Shown piece after piece: positions 44,428 through 57,200 of a stretch of DNA of 64,000 bases. Numbering within the stretch: the stretch's first letter is position 1; every line of letters begins with the position of its first letter. The notes beneath the pieces were generated by a model. It ran no database searches. It worked only from the letters and a program-made list of their open reading frames with translations, and was not told the origin of the DNA. The stretch is from Porphyra umbilicalis (lineage: Eukaryota; Rhodophyta; Bangiophyceae; Bangiales; Bangiaceae). Position numbers and translations under genes: made by a program. The stretch covers positions 1 through 64,000 of the forward strand of contig KV918920.1 of the NCBI GenBank assembly GCA_002049455.2. Direction: 5' to 3'.

Positions 44428-44827
44428 GTTTTCGAGTGAGCCGTAGCTGGTTGGATGCGTTTTTTCACTCGAGAGTTGTCTCAGGCGCGAGGCCGGCAGG
44501 CTTTCAACACCTTCGTGTGCCTCTCTCGCCACGTCGTGCCGGGGCACCCCCCGCGTGCGCAGTACTTCTTCCCTTGGAGGGTAGCTGCTCTTACCATTCC
44601 ACAAATCGCGACTCCCCTCGAGGAGCCCACGAAAATTCCTCCGAGCTCAGCTTCAAAGTGAGCTGCCCTCGATATACAAGTACAAGTAACTACGCCACAT
44701 CCTTACAGCACTGCATGTCAATGGGCCAGCCAAACACTCCGATGACCGCTTCAGTACTCCTGAAATTGTCCAGGCAGTCCACGGTAGCTCCGACTTACCT
44801 GCGCGGGCTTTGGGGGCTGCCGCAGCA
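44428..44827 (-). repeat. 3' LTR of older copia fossil
   Basis: About 400 bp aligned end to end with 49929-50324, sharing blocks such as GTGTGCCTCTCTCGCCACGT and CCTCGATATACAAGTACAAG with many differences. A purine-rich tract (GGGGAGAG, minus strand) precedes it. Confidence 0.75.
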
Positions 44828-47800
44828 CTCTCCCCAGCACCCCGCAGTCCGCGCCATGTACGCCACTGCGCGGCCACATCCCGCCCTGACCGAGGCGACA
44901 TCTCCCGCCAAGTTTCGTAATCGAGAAATAGCCCAAGTCGATCACCATGTCGCAGGTGTTTCACCAGCAAAATCGACCTCCGCCAAAATCACCAAAATCA
45001 CGATCGATGTGAAGCAGACGTCGAGGGGAGTGCAACGCACTAGGGCGCGTTTCGACCGGAGACGATCCGGCGCATCGGCGGCCCGTCAAAGTGCGGGCGT
45101 ACACGCAGCTTATTGACTTTGCCGACATTCGGCTCGACCCGTCGGAGCAGTACGCCTACAGCTCCCGGCCAAAACCGGCCAAAATCGACTTGCACCAAAT
45201 CGATTCGGGCCCGACCGGCCGACTCGGTCCAAAGCTGGAGACTTCCAGATCCGGGCCGAAGACCACAAAAGAAATCGACTTCACCAAGATCGACTCGACC
45301 CGCCGGAGCTGTCTGCCTACAGCTCCCGGCCGAAATCGCCCAAAATCGACTGAAGCCAAATCGAGTCGGGCGATCGCCACGAACCCGCGGCTGCGCCACT
45401 GATCGGCCCAAGTGGCGTCACAGTGCCCGAGGACGGTCCCAACCGGCCGTCTCCCCAAGGCAACAGCGCCCTGTTGCCGGCCCCAAGCAAGTGGATGGTA
45501 GCGCAACCGTCCACAGCCGGCACCGGGCCGCGGGAAGGTCGACGGAGGTCGCTGCCGCGAATTCGTGGCTGCACCACTGGACGCCTCCAGTGGCGCCATG
45601 GTGCCTCAGCACTCTCCCAAGAGGGGGTCGCCAAGCCCGGCACCCCGCGCAGCCACGCCCAGATCTTCACCAACCCCGACGGCAGCCCGAAAAGCCGTGA
45701 ACGCCGGCGACGGCAGCGGCTTGGTGAGCCCATCTGCCGGCATGTCGGCGCTCGGGAGGAAGTAGAGGGCCATATCTCCGCGCGCCTGGAAACCACGAAC
45801 CATGTGGTGGGCGACGTCGACATGCTTGGTCCGCCCCGTCCGCTCGGGGTTGTTAACCAGCGCCAGTCAGGACTGTTTGTCATCCCCCATCGACACGGCT
45901 CCGCCGTCGACGCCCAGAGCCGCCAGCAGTTTGCGCAGCCACAGCGACTCCTTGGTCGCCATTGCGGCGGCCACGTACTCGGCCTCGGCCGTCGAGGTGG
46001 AAACGGTCGACTGTCGTTGCTTGCCCACGAAATCGGCCCGCCATTGCAAGTGAAGACGATAACGGTTGTCGACCGACGACCGTTGATGTCGCCAGCCCAA
46101 TCGGCGTCGACAAACCCTTTCAGCGGCTCGCTGCCGCCGTACACCGCCCCCAGGCGAGTAGTCCAGCGCAGGTGGCGCAAAAACCCCTTGGCGTTGCGCA
46201 TGTGGTTCTTCTCAGGGCAGGACATAAAGCGCGACAGCACCCCCACGGCAAAGGCAATGTTTGGCCTCTTCGTGGTAGACAGGTGGCGGAGGGATCCAAC
46301 CAACTCTGCGTAACGGTTGCCTTCCGGCAGCAGGCTCGCCCCTGTCTTGGTCAGCTTGACTCATGACGCCATCGGTGTCTTGTTTGGCGTCGCCTTGTCC
46401 ATCCTGATTGCCTCCAGCACCGTGGCGGTGTGCCCCGGGTTGCTCAACGTCAGAGTCTTGGCCGCCCGGTTGAGCATGGCCCTCATGCCGAAAAAGTCCT
46501 TGACCTCCCCCATGTCGCGCACCTCAAACTTGGCAGACACGCAGCGCGTAACCGCCTCGACCCCGTTCAGCTTTTCGCCCGCCACTATAGGGTCTTCAAC
46601 AGCGACTAGGATGAAGACGCGCCAGTGAACGGGGTGCAACCACTCGTAGAGGCACGGGTCCACCTTGTACCGGACCGCCCCCATTTCCTTGAGCTCTTTG
46701 TCGAGCTTGAAGCCACAAAGCCGCCCCGCCTGCTTTGTCTCGTAGAGTGACAGATTCAGTCGACACATCTCCTCCACGCCCTTCGGATCGACACAGTCGG
46801 GGGGTTTGATCTACATATCCTTGTCCATCTTGGCGAGGAGGAAGGCTGTCTTGACGTCGACATGATGAGCCCCCAAGCCCGTAGCTGCAGCCACAGAAAA
46901 GAGAGCTCGTGTCATAGCCGCGCTGGGCACCGGCGCCCATGTCTCATCGAAGTCGCGCCCCGGCACTTGGTTGAAACCTTGGGCCACAAATCGGGCCTTA
47001 TTCCGCGTCATCTTCCCTCCGCGTCGTGCTTGATGTCGAACACGAATCTCGTCTTGATCGCCTTGTGCTTCTTGTTGTTCCCCTTAATATTGGACCAGGT
47101 GCCAAGCTTCTTGTGTGCTGCCACCTCCTCCTTGATAGCTTGCTTCCATCCAGGCCAAACAGGGCGAGCACGCGCCTCCTTCTCAATTTCAGGCGGTTTG
47201 TGCGAGTCCCAGCTCGCCTCAGCCGCGGACGCGGTGCCGCTAGCCAGGTACGCCTTGGGTTCCTTCTCCCACCATGTGACATTGGGAGCTGGCTTGCGCT
47301 TCGAGCGGCGAGGCCTAGGTGCGACGCTGTCACTGGCCACAGGTGCTTGACCTGCCCAGGGTGTCAAGTCACCGTCGCCATCATCCTCCTCTCTCTCGCT
47401 CTTTGCAGCAAGGGAAGATAACTGCCATCTTCGTCGCTTGTGGAAGTTTTGTCGGGAGCGTACTTCTTCCCACGCCCGCCTTCGGCGTCGAGCATGTCCA
47501 TTTCCCCCTCTGTGGCGTCGACGCTGTCGGCGTCAGCCTCCGCAGTTAGCCGGGTACCAGCGCTTGGCCCGACCACCGACGTCTCGACCTTAGCCGGATT
47601 CTCCTCCATCAGCACGTCTCGACGCTCGAAGACTTGGTTCGTCTCATCCTCGAGAATGCGGTAGGCCTTGCCACCGACAGTGTAGCCGAAAAAGTGGCCG
47701 ACGTCGGTCCTTGGCTCCAGAATACGCTGCTCCTTCTTGTGTTTGAGCGCCCAAGCCCGATTCCCCCAAATGCGGAATCCCGCGATGTCGGGGCGTCGAC

Positions 47801-49928
47801 CCGTAAGAGCCTCCAGCGGCTTACGTCCAGCCCCGCCTTGGGGGACCGGTTAAGATCATGAACTACTGAGGCCAACGCCTCAGCCCACAGCTCTTCCTCT
47901 GCTCCGGCATCGAGCAGAGCAGTACGCACGCGCTCCATCAGCGTGCGGTTAACCCGCTCCGCTTTGCCGTTCTGCTGTGACTTGTACGGCGCCGTCATCT
48001 CCGATGTGACGCCTTTGTCCTCGTACCACGCCTTGAGACCCTTCGTGACGTTCTTCTTGGCACCATCATGACGGACGCGCTTGACCTTGGTCCCCGTCAG
48101 TGTCACATGCTGCGTGATACGCGTCTTGAGCACGTCCAGGGCCATCCCTTCTGTCTTGATAGGCGTAGTTGTGATGAAGCCCGTGGAGTCCTCCAGCGCC
48201 GTCATGAAGCAGATGGAAGCACCCAACGACTCATTGAGCGGGCCACCAATGTCGGTGTGCACCAGTTCTCACTTGGTTCTTGCTGTCGACGAGCGGGGGC
48301 TCGGCGACTGGACCATCTTGCCGTCCACACACGGCACACACACAGTACCAATGACGCGCTTGGCGTCTGCCACTGACGACGGCATGCCGTCGACCATTGT
48401 GGCCGCCCGCTTGAGGTTCTCCAACCCCAAGTGGTTGAAACGACGGTGCCACAACTCCGCCTTCCCAGCTATGCGCGTGGATGCCGCGGTAGCCAACCCC
48501 TGTACCGGCGTCACCTTGATCACGTACTGCTCCAGGTCGTTCACCTTGCCGACCACCGAAGCCTTGTCAAGCACCCCGCTCCAGTGAACAGCATCCTCGT
48601 CGCTGAGCATGTAACAGGCGTTGTTGACGAACACCACCGCACCTCTATTGCGGTCTACCGCTCGAATCGACAGCAGGTTACTGGTCAGGTTCGGAACGAG
48701 CATGGCCTCCGCGAGTAACACTCGCGTGTTGGTTTTTCCTTTGCCAACGTCCATGGAGACGTGGCCGTGCCCCTTGATGGGCACCTTATCGCCGTTGGCC
48801 AAGGTGACGTCGGCCCCGCTTCCCGACGTCCGGACGGTGAAGCCCTCATCCCCGGCGGCCATGTGGTTGGTTGCGCTTGAGTCGAGCACCCCAGTTTATG
48901 AGCAGAGGGTGCTCCCGTGAGCCTTGCTGCTCCTGGTATTGCCAATAGAAGCAGTGTAGGCCAGAGCGGCACCCGCGTGGGGCCCGCTGCCGTGGCGGCC
49001 TTCACGACCACCACCGCCGGGCTTGCTCTTGGCCTTCGCCTCGTGCACCTTCTTCTTGTAGCAGTCGCGCTGCATGTGTCCCTTTTTGTTGCAGTAGAAG
49101 CACACGACCGACTTCTTGTCAAACGGCTTCTTAGGCGCCGCTGCCGCAAAGGCTTGTGACTTGACACTGCCAGAAGGCTTGGAAGCGCCGAAAAAACTGC
49201 TCCGCTGCTCGACTTGAAGCAACTTAGCCGTCACGTCCGACATGACGAGCTTAGTGTCCTTGATCCCCAACGTCGTCCTGAGCATCCCGTACTCTGCCGA
49301 GAGCCCTGCCAGGACACGCAGCACAAGCGTGTTGTCGCCCACCGGACTGCCGAGCATGGCGAGCTCGTCCCGGGTCATATTGGCGCGCGACGCAAACTTG
49401 ATCATGTTCTCGTCGGCGCCCTTCTTCAGACTGCTCAGCTCGTCCATGAGCCGCAACAGCTGCGCGTAGTCACGTGCCTCGAACATGACCTTGAGCGCGT
49501 CTCACGCCTCCTTGGCCGTGTCCACCGACGAGAACGTGTTGAGATGCACGGGCTTGACCGGCATCTGGATGGTCGCTAGCGCCGCCTCGTGCATGTCGTC
49601 GCACGCGTCGACCCCCGGGTCGGACTTCTTGTCGTTGGACGAAGATGCCGGTCGGTCCGTCACGACCGCCGCCCAGAGCTTCTCCTTCTTGAGCTGCGCC
49701 CGCTGGTACGCTGCCCACATCTTGTAATTGTCCTCCGGCTGCGCGAGCCGGGGGCCACCAAAGCGGCCGTAGTCTGCCATGTTGACGACCTCGGCGCCAC
49801 ACAGCGCCGCACTAACGACGTAGAGAGCAGAACACGCCCGCCCGATGCAGGAACACACTGCAAGGTCGACTCGCCAGCGACCGCAGGGAAGTCGACGGAT
49901 ACCACCAGCGACAGCTAGGCCCATAGCC

Positions 49929-50324
49929 TGTAAAGTGAGCGGTTGCTGGGTGGATGCGTTGCTTTACTCCAGAGCGGTCTAAGGCGCGAGGCCAGCAGGC
50001 ACTTGACCCGTCCGTGTGCCTCTCTTGCCACGTCCTGCCGGGGCACCCCTTGCCAGCGCAGTGCTCCCTCCCTTGCAGTATAAATGCTCTCACAACCCCG
50101 CAAATCGCACCGCTCTGAGGAGCCCACTAGAATCTCGCTGAGCTCAGATCCAGAAAAAGCCGCCCTCGATATACAAATACAAGTAATTACATCACAGGCA
50201 TACAGCAGTGCATGTCCATGGAACAGCATAACAAGCCGACGACCGCGTAAGTACTCCTGGACCTAGCCAGGCAGTCTGCGGTAACTCCGACTTACCTGCG
50301 CGGGCTAGGGGGGCTGCCTCAACA
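49929..50324 (-). repeat. 5' LTR of older copia fossil
   Basis: 396 bp on the minus strand from TGTTGAGGCAGCC to ACTTTACA, upstream of the gag region. It contains a TATAAA-like box (GTATAAATGC read on the plus strand; its complement is GCATTTATAC). Confidence 0.75.
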
Positions 50325-51970
50325 CAGGTAAATGAAAGACAAGTTCAACTATGGGGCGGTCAGGGGTCCCACAGTTGGGAGGGGCGTGGCCCTCCAGCTG
50401 TGATCAGCACACCCCCGGTGGCCGCTCCAAACTATCCCAATTCGGGCCAGCACGGAAATGACCTGTCCGGATCTCGATGAGATCGGATTTGGTCGGGGGC
50501 GGGGCTTTTACCCTGTGGTTTTCCAAACTCCCCTACTACTTGTCTAAAATCTTCGCTTTGGAGGGGTTTATCTGTTTGGCGCATTTGGGCCGGTTACTTT
50601 GGCCGCCGGCGTTCGGGATGGGGAGGGGTTATTATTCGTGAGGACGCCGTCCCCGTTGCCGTTTGATACAAGCAACTGTGCTTTGGACTGAGATTCCCCC
50701 CTGGGCTTCGCCGTAATGCTCTCCTCCCTTTCGGGGAAGGCTGGGCTGTGGGTCGATTTCGAGGGCAGTTCCTTCGACGGGCCGAGCTGATCAAGAGGTC
50801 ACTTCGGCTGGACGACGAACTAACGTGGTGGTGCCTAGAACCGCTACAAACTATCTGTCGTTTCAGTGCCTGTCAAGCCATGCATTCGTGGGCTCAACTT
50901 GGTCGTCAAATTGTTGTAGGTTCATAAGAAGGGTCGCGCACCTCAACATTACCGTACAGTTCGTTCCCACTGCTCTTGCTTTGCCTTCGCACTCTTGCCC
51001 ACAGCCCCCCTATTTGCCCTCGAGCCGTCGTGCACCGGCACGGTTTGGTAGCTAAGCGGCAGGAGCGCGAGCGCCTGGGCGATCCGCGGGTCCATCTGGG
51101 GGTCAATTCCACTCTGTACGCACGTGCTTGACAAACTGACCATTACATCCCACTCCTGGAGCGTGAAGCTGCATAGAGCTTCGAACTGCCCCAACTTATC
51201 GTGTGCACGTCTAGCGGCATATTGCTGACGACGACGATTGTGCAGCATTCCTGGGGCGTGCTAAATGGCACGCCTGATGCGTGAAGCTGCCCGACTTCGG
51301 GGTGTGCCACACCCTGCGGGCCAAAACTTGATTGAGCACGACCGGAATTTGATCAGCATACACATCAGCATGCCAACCGAAGCAACAGTAGAGGGTCCTG
51401 AATGGCACGTGAGGAGGGCGCCGTGTAGTTCTTGGAGGTTGCGTTCATCTGAAGTGATTCTTTTGGACGTTAAGCTCGGATCTTGGACCGGGGCGTGCTT
51501 TCCAGGTTTCCGTGCCGAAGGGCGTGATCGGGGTCGCATCGCCCTCCGCCCCCTCAAAATGAGGGCGTGATGCACAGCTCGGCCGACGACCCAACACGCC
51601 ACGGTGGGTCCACCCCATGTAGAGGATGCCAGCGCCCGGGCCAGTTCTGCAGTCGGCAGGTACTCGTTTTGGTAGGTTTGTTGAACTTTTGTAAAGTTCA
51701 TGGCAGATCCTGTGGTTAAGCAGAAAATGCCTTTCAAGGGCAATAACAAACTGCAGAACTCCTGTCCACGTGTTTTACTATCACTTGTCTCTTGTTTTAA
51801 CAACGACGGTCCTGTTTTTTCTTATATCGCATTATAAGGGATAAAGATGCATAACAGGCTTATGTTAACAGCCCTATTTACCGCTATACTACAGTATATT
51901 TACGTCATGACGTCCTCCCTGATTCTCATAAGTCTGCCGGATTGAAGCTTAAGGAAGCTTCTATCCGAAT
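50325..51970. other. No firmly supported gene
   Basis: 1.6 kb separating the old copia and the gypsy element. A minus-strand frame of 99 codons with an ATG at 51246-51248 (MLHNRRRQQYAARRAHDKLG...) and neighbouring short frames might be remnants of a gene or transposon, but no domain is recognisable. Confidence 0.3.
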
Positions 51971-52363
51971 TGTAGCATATCTCTGCTACCAATTGGCAAT
52001 TAGCCACGGGTAGCCCCCTTGACTGGCCGAATCCACGGATGTGTGTGACTCGGCTTGTGGCATGCCCTTTGGGGGGTTACTTCCGCATTGTTTATTTTTT
52101 ATTGCTTGTTTGCTTGCCTGCCTTATCTGTCTGCCGGCACTCATTACGATCGCTTGATCGGATGGTCGATCGACCAGTGCCGTTGTTTGTATTGAACCAC
52201 CGTGGGTCCGGGGTCGCCGTCGTGGGCACCACCCGGCTCCCCATCGGATGCCCTTCAACAAAAGGTCTTCTTCCTCGCCGCGACGGCGATAGAACTCGCT
52301 TTATTGCTTGGCTACGGTCGGTCTCAGTACACTGGTAATTGAACTAACGTTATTAATACCACA
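51971..52363 (+). repeat. 5' LTR of gypsy element
   Basis: 393 bp, TGTAGCATATC...TAATACCACA, preceded by CGAAT. The following segment, TTTGGTGGAGCAGCAGGGG, may contain the primer-binding site. Confidence 0.95.
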
Positions 52364-52593
52364 TTTGGTGGAGCAGCAGGGGATACCCTCGCCTTCATCG
52401 TGCCTCGCGGCACGGTGTCCCCGAGAACTTTCTCGCTGCCTTGTGGCATTGTGACGGTGTCGATACGGTCGATTGGCGCGCGGGGCGTAAGCCATTTGAC
52501 TTGTGGGCGTGGTGCCGGGGGCATCACGGTTGAGATCTCCGACGTTGGCGCGCAGGGCGTAAGCCAAGTCGGAACACTTGTTCAGGTCCCAGT

Positions 52594-54237
52594 ATGTCTA
52601 CTGGTGGTACCTGCGGCACTCGGCGAGCCAGAGACGGCAAGTTGCCATCTGGCTACCGGCCGCCGGGCGGGGGACAAGGCACTCCTGCCGCCTCCGACGC
52701 CCCCACGGACGGTGCTCCAACTCCTCCCATCCCTGCGGATCAAGCCGCCTCTGGGCAGATGCAGGTGGTGGAGAGCCTGAAGGCGGCCGTTGAAGCACTT
52801 CAGCGACGCCTAACGGCCCAAGAACAGACTAACGAGTCTCTGGCGCGAGCCAATGACAAGTTGGTCGACGACGTTGAGGCCCTGCGCAAGGTCGACTCCC
52901 ATGAGGAGGAACGCCGTGTGGCTAAGTCTCGCCGCCAGTCGGGCGACAAGACCAAGGACGTCAAGAAGACGAACAAGGTGATCAAGGACAAGTCCGTCCG
53001 CAAGGACGCTCCGGCTAACGCCGCGCTTTCTTCATCTTCCGACGATTCCGCGTCTGGGTCAAGCCCGACGTCGTCAGACGACGACAACAACGCGACGGAC
53101 ACGTCCTCTTCGGACGATGGCCACGGGCCCCCACACCCGCCGTCGCCCCCAAGTGGGTCCTCGCCGAGCGAAAGCCCGAGCGAGTCGGACGCGGCCGCGC
53201 GCAAGCGCCCGACGCCCCCCACCAAACGGAAGGAGCGACTTGAAAAAGCCGATAGGATCAAGGTGATCCGCCCGGCTAATAGCCGCTTCAAGGCCCTCCT
53301 GGACTACAGGACGTACTTCCTGATCCGCCGTCAACTGACGCATACGCCTAAAGAGGCACAGCGGTCGCACCGTCTCAACAAACGTTTGGACGGAGCGTTC
53401 CATGGGCAACAGCCATTCACGGGAGCCCTGCCCTTGGGCATCTTCACGTTCTTGACGACCTTTCGCCGCGCGTGCGACGCGGCTGGGCTGACGCACGGTC
53501 AAGCCCTTCCGCTTATGGTCTTTCGACTAGCCGGCAACGCCAAGATGGCCTTCTCCGGCGCGCTTAACAGCACCCTCGGACGTAAGCGTTACGCAATCCG
53601 TACCTACGGAGATGCCGTCAACTGGCTTCTTTCGAAGTATGCGACACACGCAACCATGGCTAACGCCTATCAAGACATCATTACGATGAAGCAACAAGAC
53701 AACGAGGCGCCCACGGCCTTTGGCCATCGCGTGGAAACGCAATGCGACCTCCTGAACGGTTTGCTCGACATCAAAGACGTTAAGGACGTCTTCATCACTG
53801 GTCTTTCGGACCTTGTGCAAGCGCACGTACGGGTACTGAACGACCAGTTCCCCGACCGAACCCTGTCTGAGACGGTCGCCACCGCCCAGATGTATTGGGA
53901 CGGTACGAACAAGTTGCGTTTGCAACTCAAGATTACCCGCCCAACGGCGATCAAAGTCGCTTACGCGACACAAGACCAGCGGACGACGACGGAACGACCG
54001 TTCACACCGGTTCGCACCCCTCCGCCCTATCGGGCTGCCGTCCCTCAAGCCAATCGGGCTGACATCTGTTACAACTGTAACAAGCCGGGGCACTTCGCCG
54101 CACAGTGTGCCGAGCCTTATCGCCCTCGCGAGCGTCGGCAACCGCCTATCGGCGTTCATGCCCTTGCCGACGGTAACGTCGAGGAAGACGAAGTCGAGCA
54201 TCCGGCCGACGCCGTGGACGACTCGAAAAACGTCTAG
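52594..54237 (+). CDS. Gag of gypsy element
   Basis: 547 residues from the ATG at 52594. The N-terminal part has a likely coiled coil (about residues 52-95), then a Lys/Ser/Asp-rich disordered stretch, a helical capsid-like region (about residues 225-450), and near the C-terminus a CCHC zinc knuckle, CYNCNKPGHFAAQC, for binding element RNA. The arrangement is normal for the Ty3/Gypsy family. Confidence 0.88.
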   Translation: MSTGGTCGTRRARDGKLPSGYRPPGGGQGTPAASDAPTDGAPTPPIPADQAASGQMQVVESLKAAVEALQRRLTAQEQTNESLARANDKLVDDVEALRKVDSHEEERRVAKSRRQSGDKTKDVKKTNKVIKDKSVRKDAPANAALSSSSDDSASGSSPTSSDDDNNATDTSSSDDGHGPPHPPSPPSGSSPSESPSESDAAARKRPTPPTKRKERLEKADRIKVIRPANSRFKALLDYRTYFLIRRQLTHTPKEAQRSHRLNKRLDGAFHGQQPFTGALPLGIFTFLTTFRRACDAAGLTHGQALPLMVFRLAGNAKMAFSGALNSTLGRKRYAIRTYGDAVNWLLSKYATHATMANAYQDIITMKQQDNEAPTAFGHRVETQCDLLNGLLDIKDVKDVFITGLSDLVQAHVRVLNDQFPDRTLSETVATAQMYWDGTNKLRLQLKITRPTAIKVAYATQDQRTTTERPFTPVRTPPPYRAAVPQANRADICYNCNKPGHFAAQCAEPYRPRERRQPPIGVHALADGNVEEDEVEHPADAVDDSKNV

Positions 54238-54242
54238 GCCGG

Positions 54243-57200
54243 GTGCCCGACTTGGGGTTGCCCGGCGGAACGCGAAAGCGTACGGTGACAAGCCTCTTAC
54301 GTCGTGCCCTTCGGCACTATGAGATCGCAGCCACGTTAGGCCCATGCCTGCGCATAATGCGAAGTTGCCGCCCTGTCTTAGACACGGGCGCCGGGGTGAA
54401 CATAGTGCGAACTAGTGTTCTCCCTTCGAACTGGATGGCTTACGCCGAAGAGTTGACTACGCTTCCGCGCATCCGAGATGCAAACAACAATCGTCTTGTG
54501 ACGAAGTATGCCATACATCTGTATGTAGACACCGGAGGTGTGCGTCTATTTGACCGATTCCTCGTTGCCGACAACTTGTCAGTCCCGTGCATTCTTGGCA
54601 CCGAGTTCATTGAACAAAACATCGAGGGCATTCTGCCGCGCTTGCGCAAGATCGTCTGGCAAGAGCACGTGCGATGCACGGAAGAGCAACCTCGGCCAAC
54701 GCCGATCTTAGCTTGTCTTAACGACAGCGCGTGGGACCGCCACTGGCAAGATAAACCCGCTCGGGTTCGAGCCTGCAAACAGGTGCGTGTCAACGGACAC
54801 AAGGAGGAGTGGATCATGGCCACGTGCGACACGCCTGGTATGGTTACCATCACACCGAACATTCGGTTGTGCCGACACAAGTCAATGGCAGTCGCCCGCG
54901 GCATCGCCATCGTCAAACCGGACGAACCATTCCTGGTCAAGTTATGCAACTTCGGCAAGGACCAAGTCATTGTTCGCAAGAACTCTACCTTGGGGTTTGC
55001 GGAACCCTACCAAGGGCCGATGCTTTCCGCCGTCTTGGATGACAACACCCCAAAGGGTGGAACCGATAACTCATCGGACGACGCGAGTCGTGACCCACTC
55101 GAGGACCTCGACCTCAGTGAGGCACCCGAGTACCTGCACAAGCAGATTCGAGACATGCTGAAGACGCATTCGTCTATGTGGGATGGAACCCTTGGCGTCA
55201 TCCGTGCTACGGAGCACGCCATCGTCACTCCTCCCGACGCCCAGCCCATACGGGCCCAACCCTACCGCACCGGGCCGTTCAAACGGCAGATCATCGCTGA
55301 TCAGATCAACAAGATGTTGAAGCTCAACGTCATTGCCCCTAGCCATAGTGCTTGGGCAAGCCCCGTGGTAATTGTACCCAAGAAGAACGGCAAAGCCCGG
55401 TTCTGTGTCGACTATCGTCGGTTAAACAACATCACCAAGAAGGATGCTTATCCCTTGCCTCGGATGGAGGACTGCCTCGACTCCTTGGGAGATGCCCAGG
55501 TGTTCACGTCTCTCGACTGCACCGCGGGGTACTGGCAAGTACCCTTACGCAAGGACGACCAAGAGAAGACGGCGTTCACGACGCACTGTGGTATATACCA
55601 CTGGTTATCCATGCCTTTCGGCTTGACGAACGCGCCCGCTACCTTCCAGCGCGCGTTGGATATTATCCTCTCGGGTTTGAAGTGGCAGATATGCCTCGTC
55701 TACTTAGACGATGTCATCATCTTCTCCGCAAACGCGGAACAACACGTCAAAGACGTTGACACGGTACTTCACCGTCTCCGTGAAGCCGGGGTCACCCTCA
55801 ACTTGGAGAAGTGTACGTGGTTCTCCGATGAGGTCGAGTACCTAGGACACATTGTCCGCCCCGGGCAACTGCACGTGCACAACAAGAACGTGGATGCTCT
55901 GAAGCATGCCAAGTTCCCAACCACAAAGACCCAGCTGAAAAGCTTCTTGGGCATGTGCAACGTCTATCGACGGTTTGTCAAAGACTTTGCCAAACGAGCA
56001 AAGCCCCTGAACGCCCTGACTAGGGCCGAGATCCCACCGGATTTACCACCACCGACGGACGTGGCTATCGCCGCCTTCGAGGACCTTCGCAACGCACTGT
56101 TGTGCCCACCGGTACTTGCCTTGCCGAAGGCCAATCGGAAGCTCGTCGTTGACGTGGACGCATGCGCCGACCAAGTTGGTTGTACCCTCCTCCAAGAGGA
56201 GCCGGGCGAACTGCTTCACCCTGTCGGGTATTGGAGCCGAGGACTCACTGCTGCAGAGCAAAACTACTCCACCACGGAGCGAGAATGCCTCGGCGTTGTG
56301 TGGGCTGTCCTCAAGTTGAGGCACTTCCTCGACGGACAACGCTTCCTCATCCGAACGGATCACCAAGCACTTAGCTGGATCTACAGCACCACCGACTCAA
56401 GCGGACGCTTGATGCGATGGCGACTTCGCCTCTCCGAATATACATTCGATATGGTTTATAAACCAGGTGCATCTCACCACTTGCCCGACTTCCTGTCGCG
56501 CGCCTCTACGGTGGCGCCGCCAGAAGATATCCATGATGATATACCTTGTCTGGCATTGGCCGAGACGGCCAACGGCTTAAGAACGGGGAGGTACACGGGT
56601 ACCGACACACCAGAACCGGTGGAGTTCGACGACGTTGTCGAAGCACAACAAACAGACGACTTCTGCGTCGAGATGTCCACTCGCGTGGAGCGCGGAACGG
56701 CCAAGGCCTTCTTCCGCGATGAGCATCACGCCCTGTACCGCCGTGCGCCTTACGGCAAACAATTGGTTATTCCAAAGTCGCTACGCGAACGCGTGTTGAC
56801 CCTCGAGCACCACGCAACCGTGGCCGCCCATCCTGGTATGAACCGGATGTATTACACCATGCGCAAGGCATACTACTGGCCTTCAATGGTGACGGATATT
56901 CATTCGACCATCACCAAGTGCACAACGTGTGCGCAAAACCGCCTCGCCTTGCGGCGACACACCACGCCCTTGACCCTGTTCCAGGCTACCGAGCCTCTCA
57001 CGGAGCTATCCGTTGACATCTTTGGGCCCATCCCGGCCTCCAAGAAGGGCAACCGCTTCATCTTGGTTATCACCGACCGCTTCGCCAAGCTCACCAAGTG
57101 CGTCGCCTTGCGGCGAATCACGGCTATGTCAGTGGCGTCAGCCATCATCGACGCGTGGGTGTCAGCCTACGGGCCACCGGACCGAATCCTATCGGACCAA

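Larger units (their letters stand above)
44428..50324 (-). mobile_element. Older Ty1/copia LTR retrotransposon fossil
   Basis: Minus-strand copia element. From right to left: 5' LTR, gag with zinc knuckle (about 49.8-48.9 kb), protease and integrase region (about 48.9-47.5 kb), reverse transcriptase (about 47.4-46.3 kb), RNase H (about 46.3-45.6 kb), a repetitive tail, a purine-rich tract, and the 3' LTR. The LTRs of about 400 bp are clearly diverged (very roughly a fifth of positions), so the insertion is old or the ends come from different copies. The coding part is broken in several places. No target duplication is evident. Confidence 0.82.
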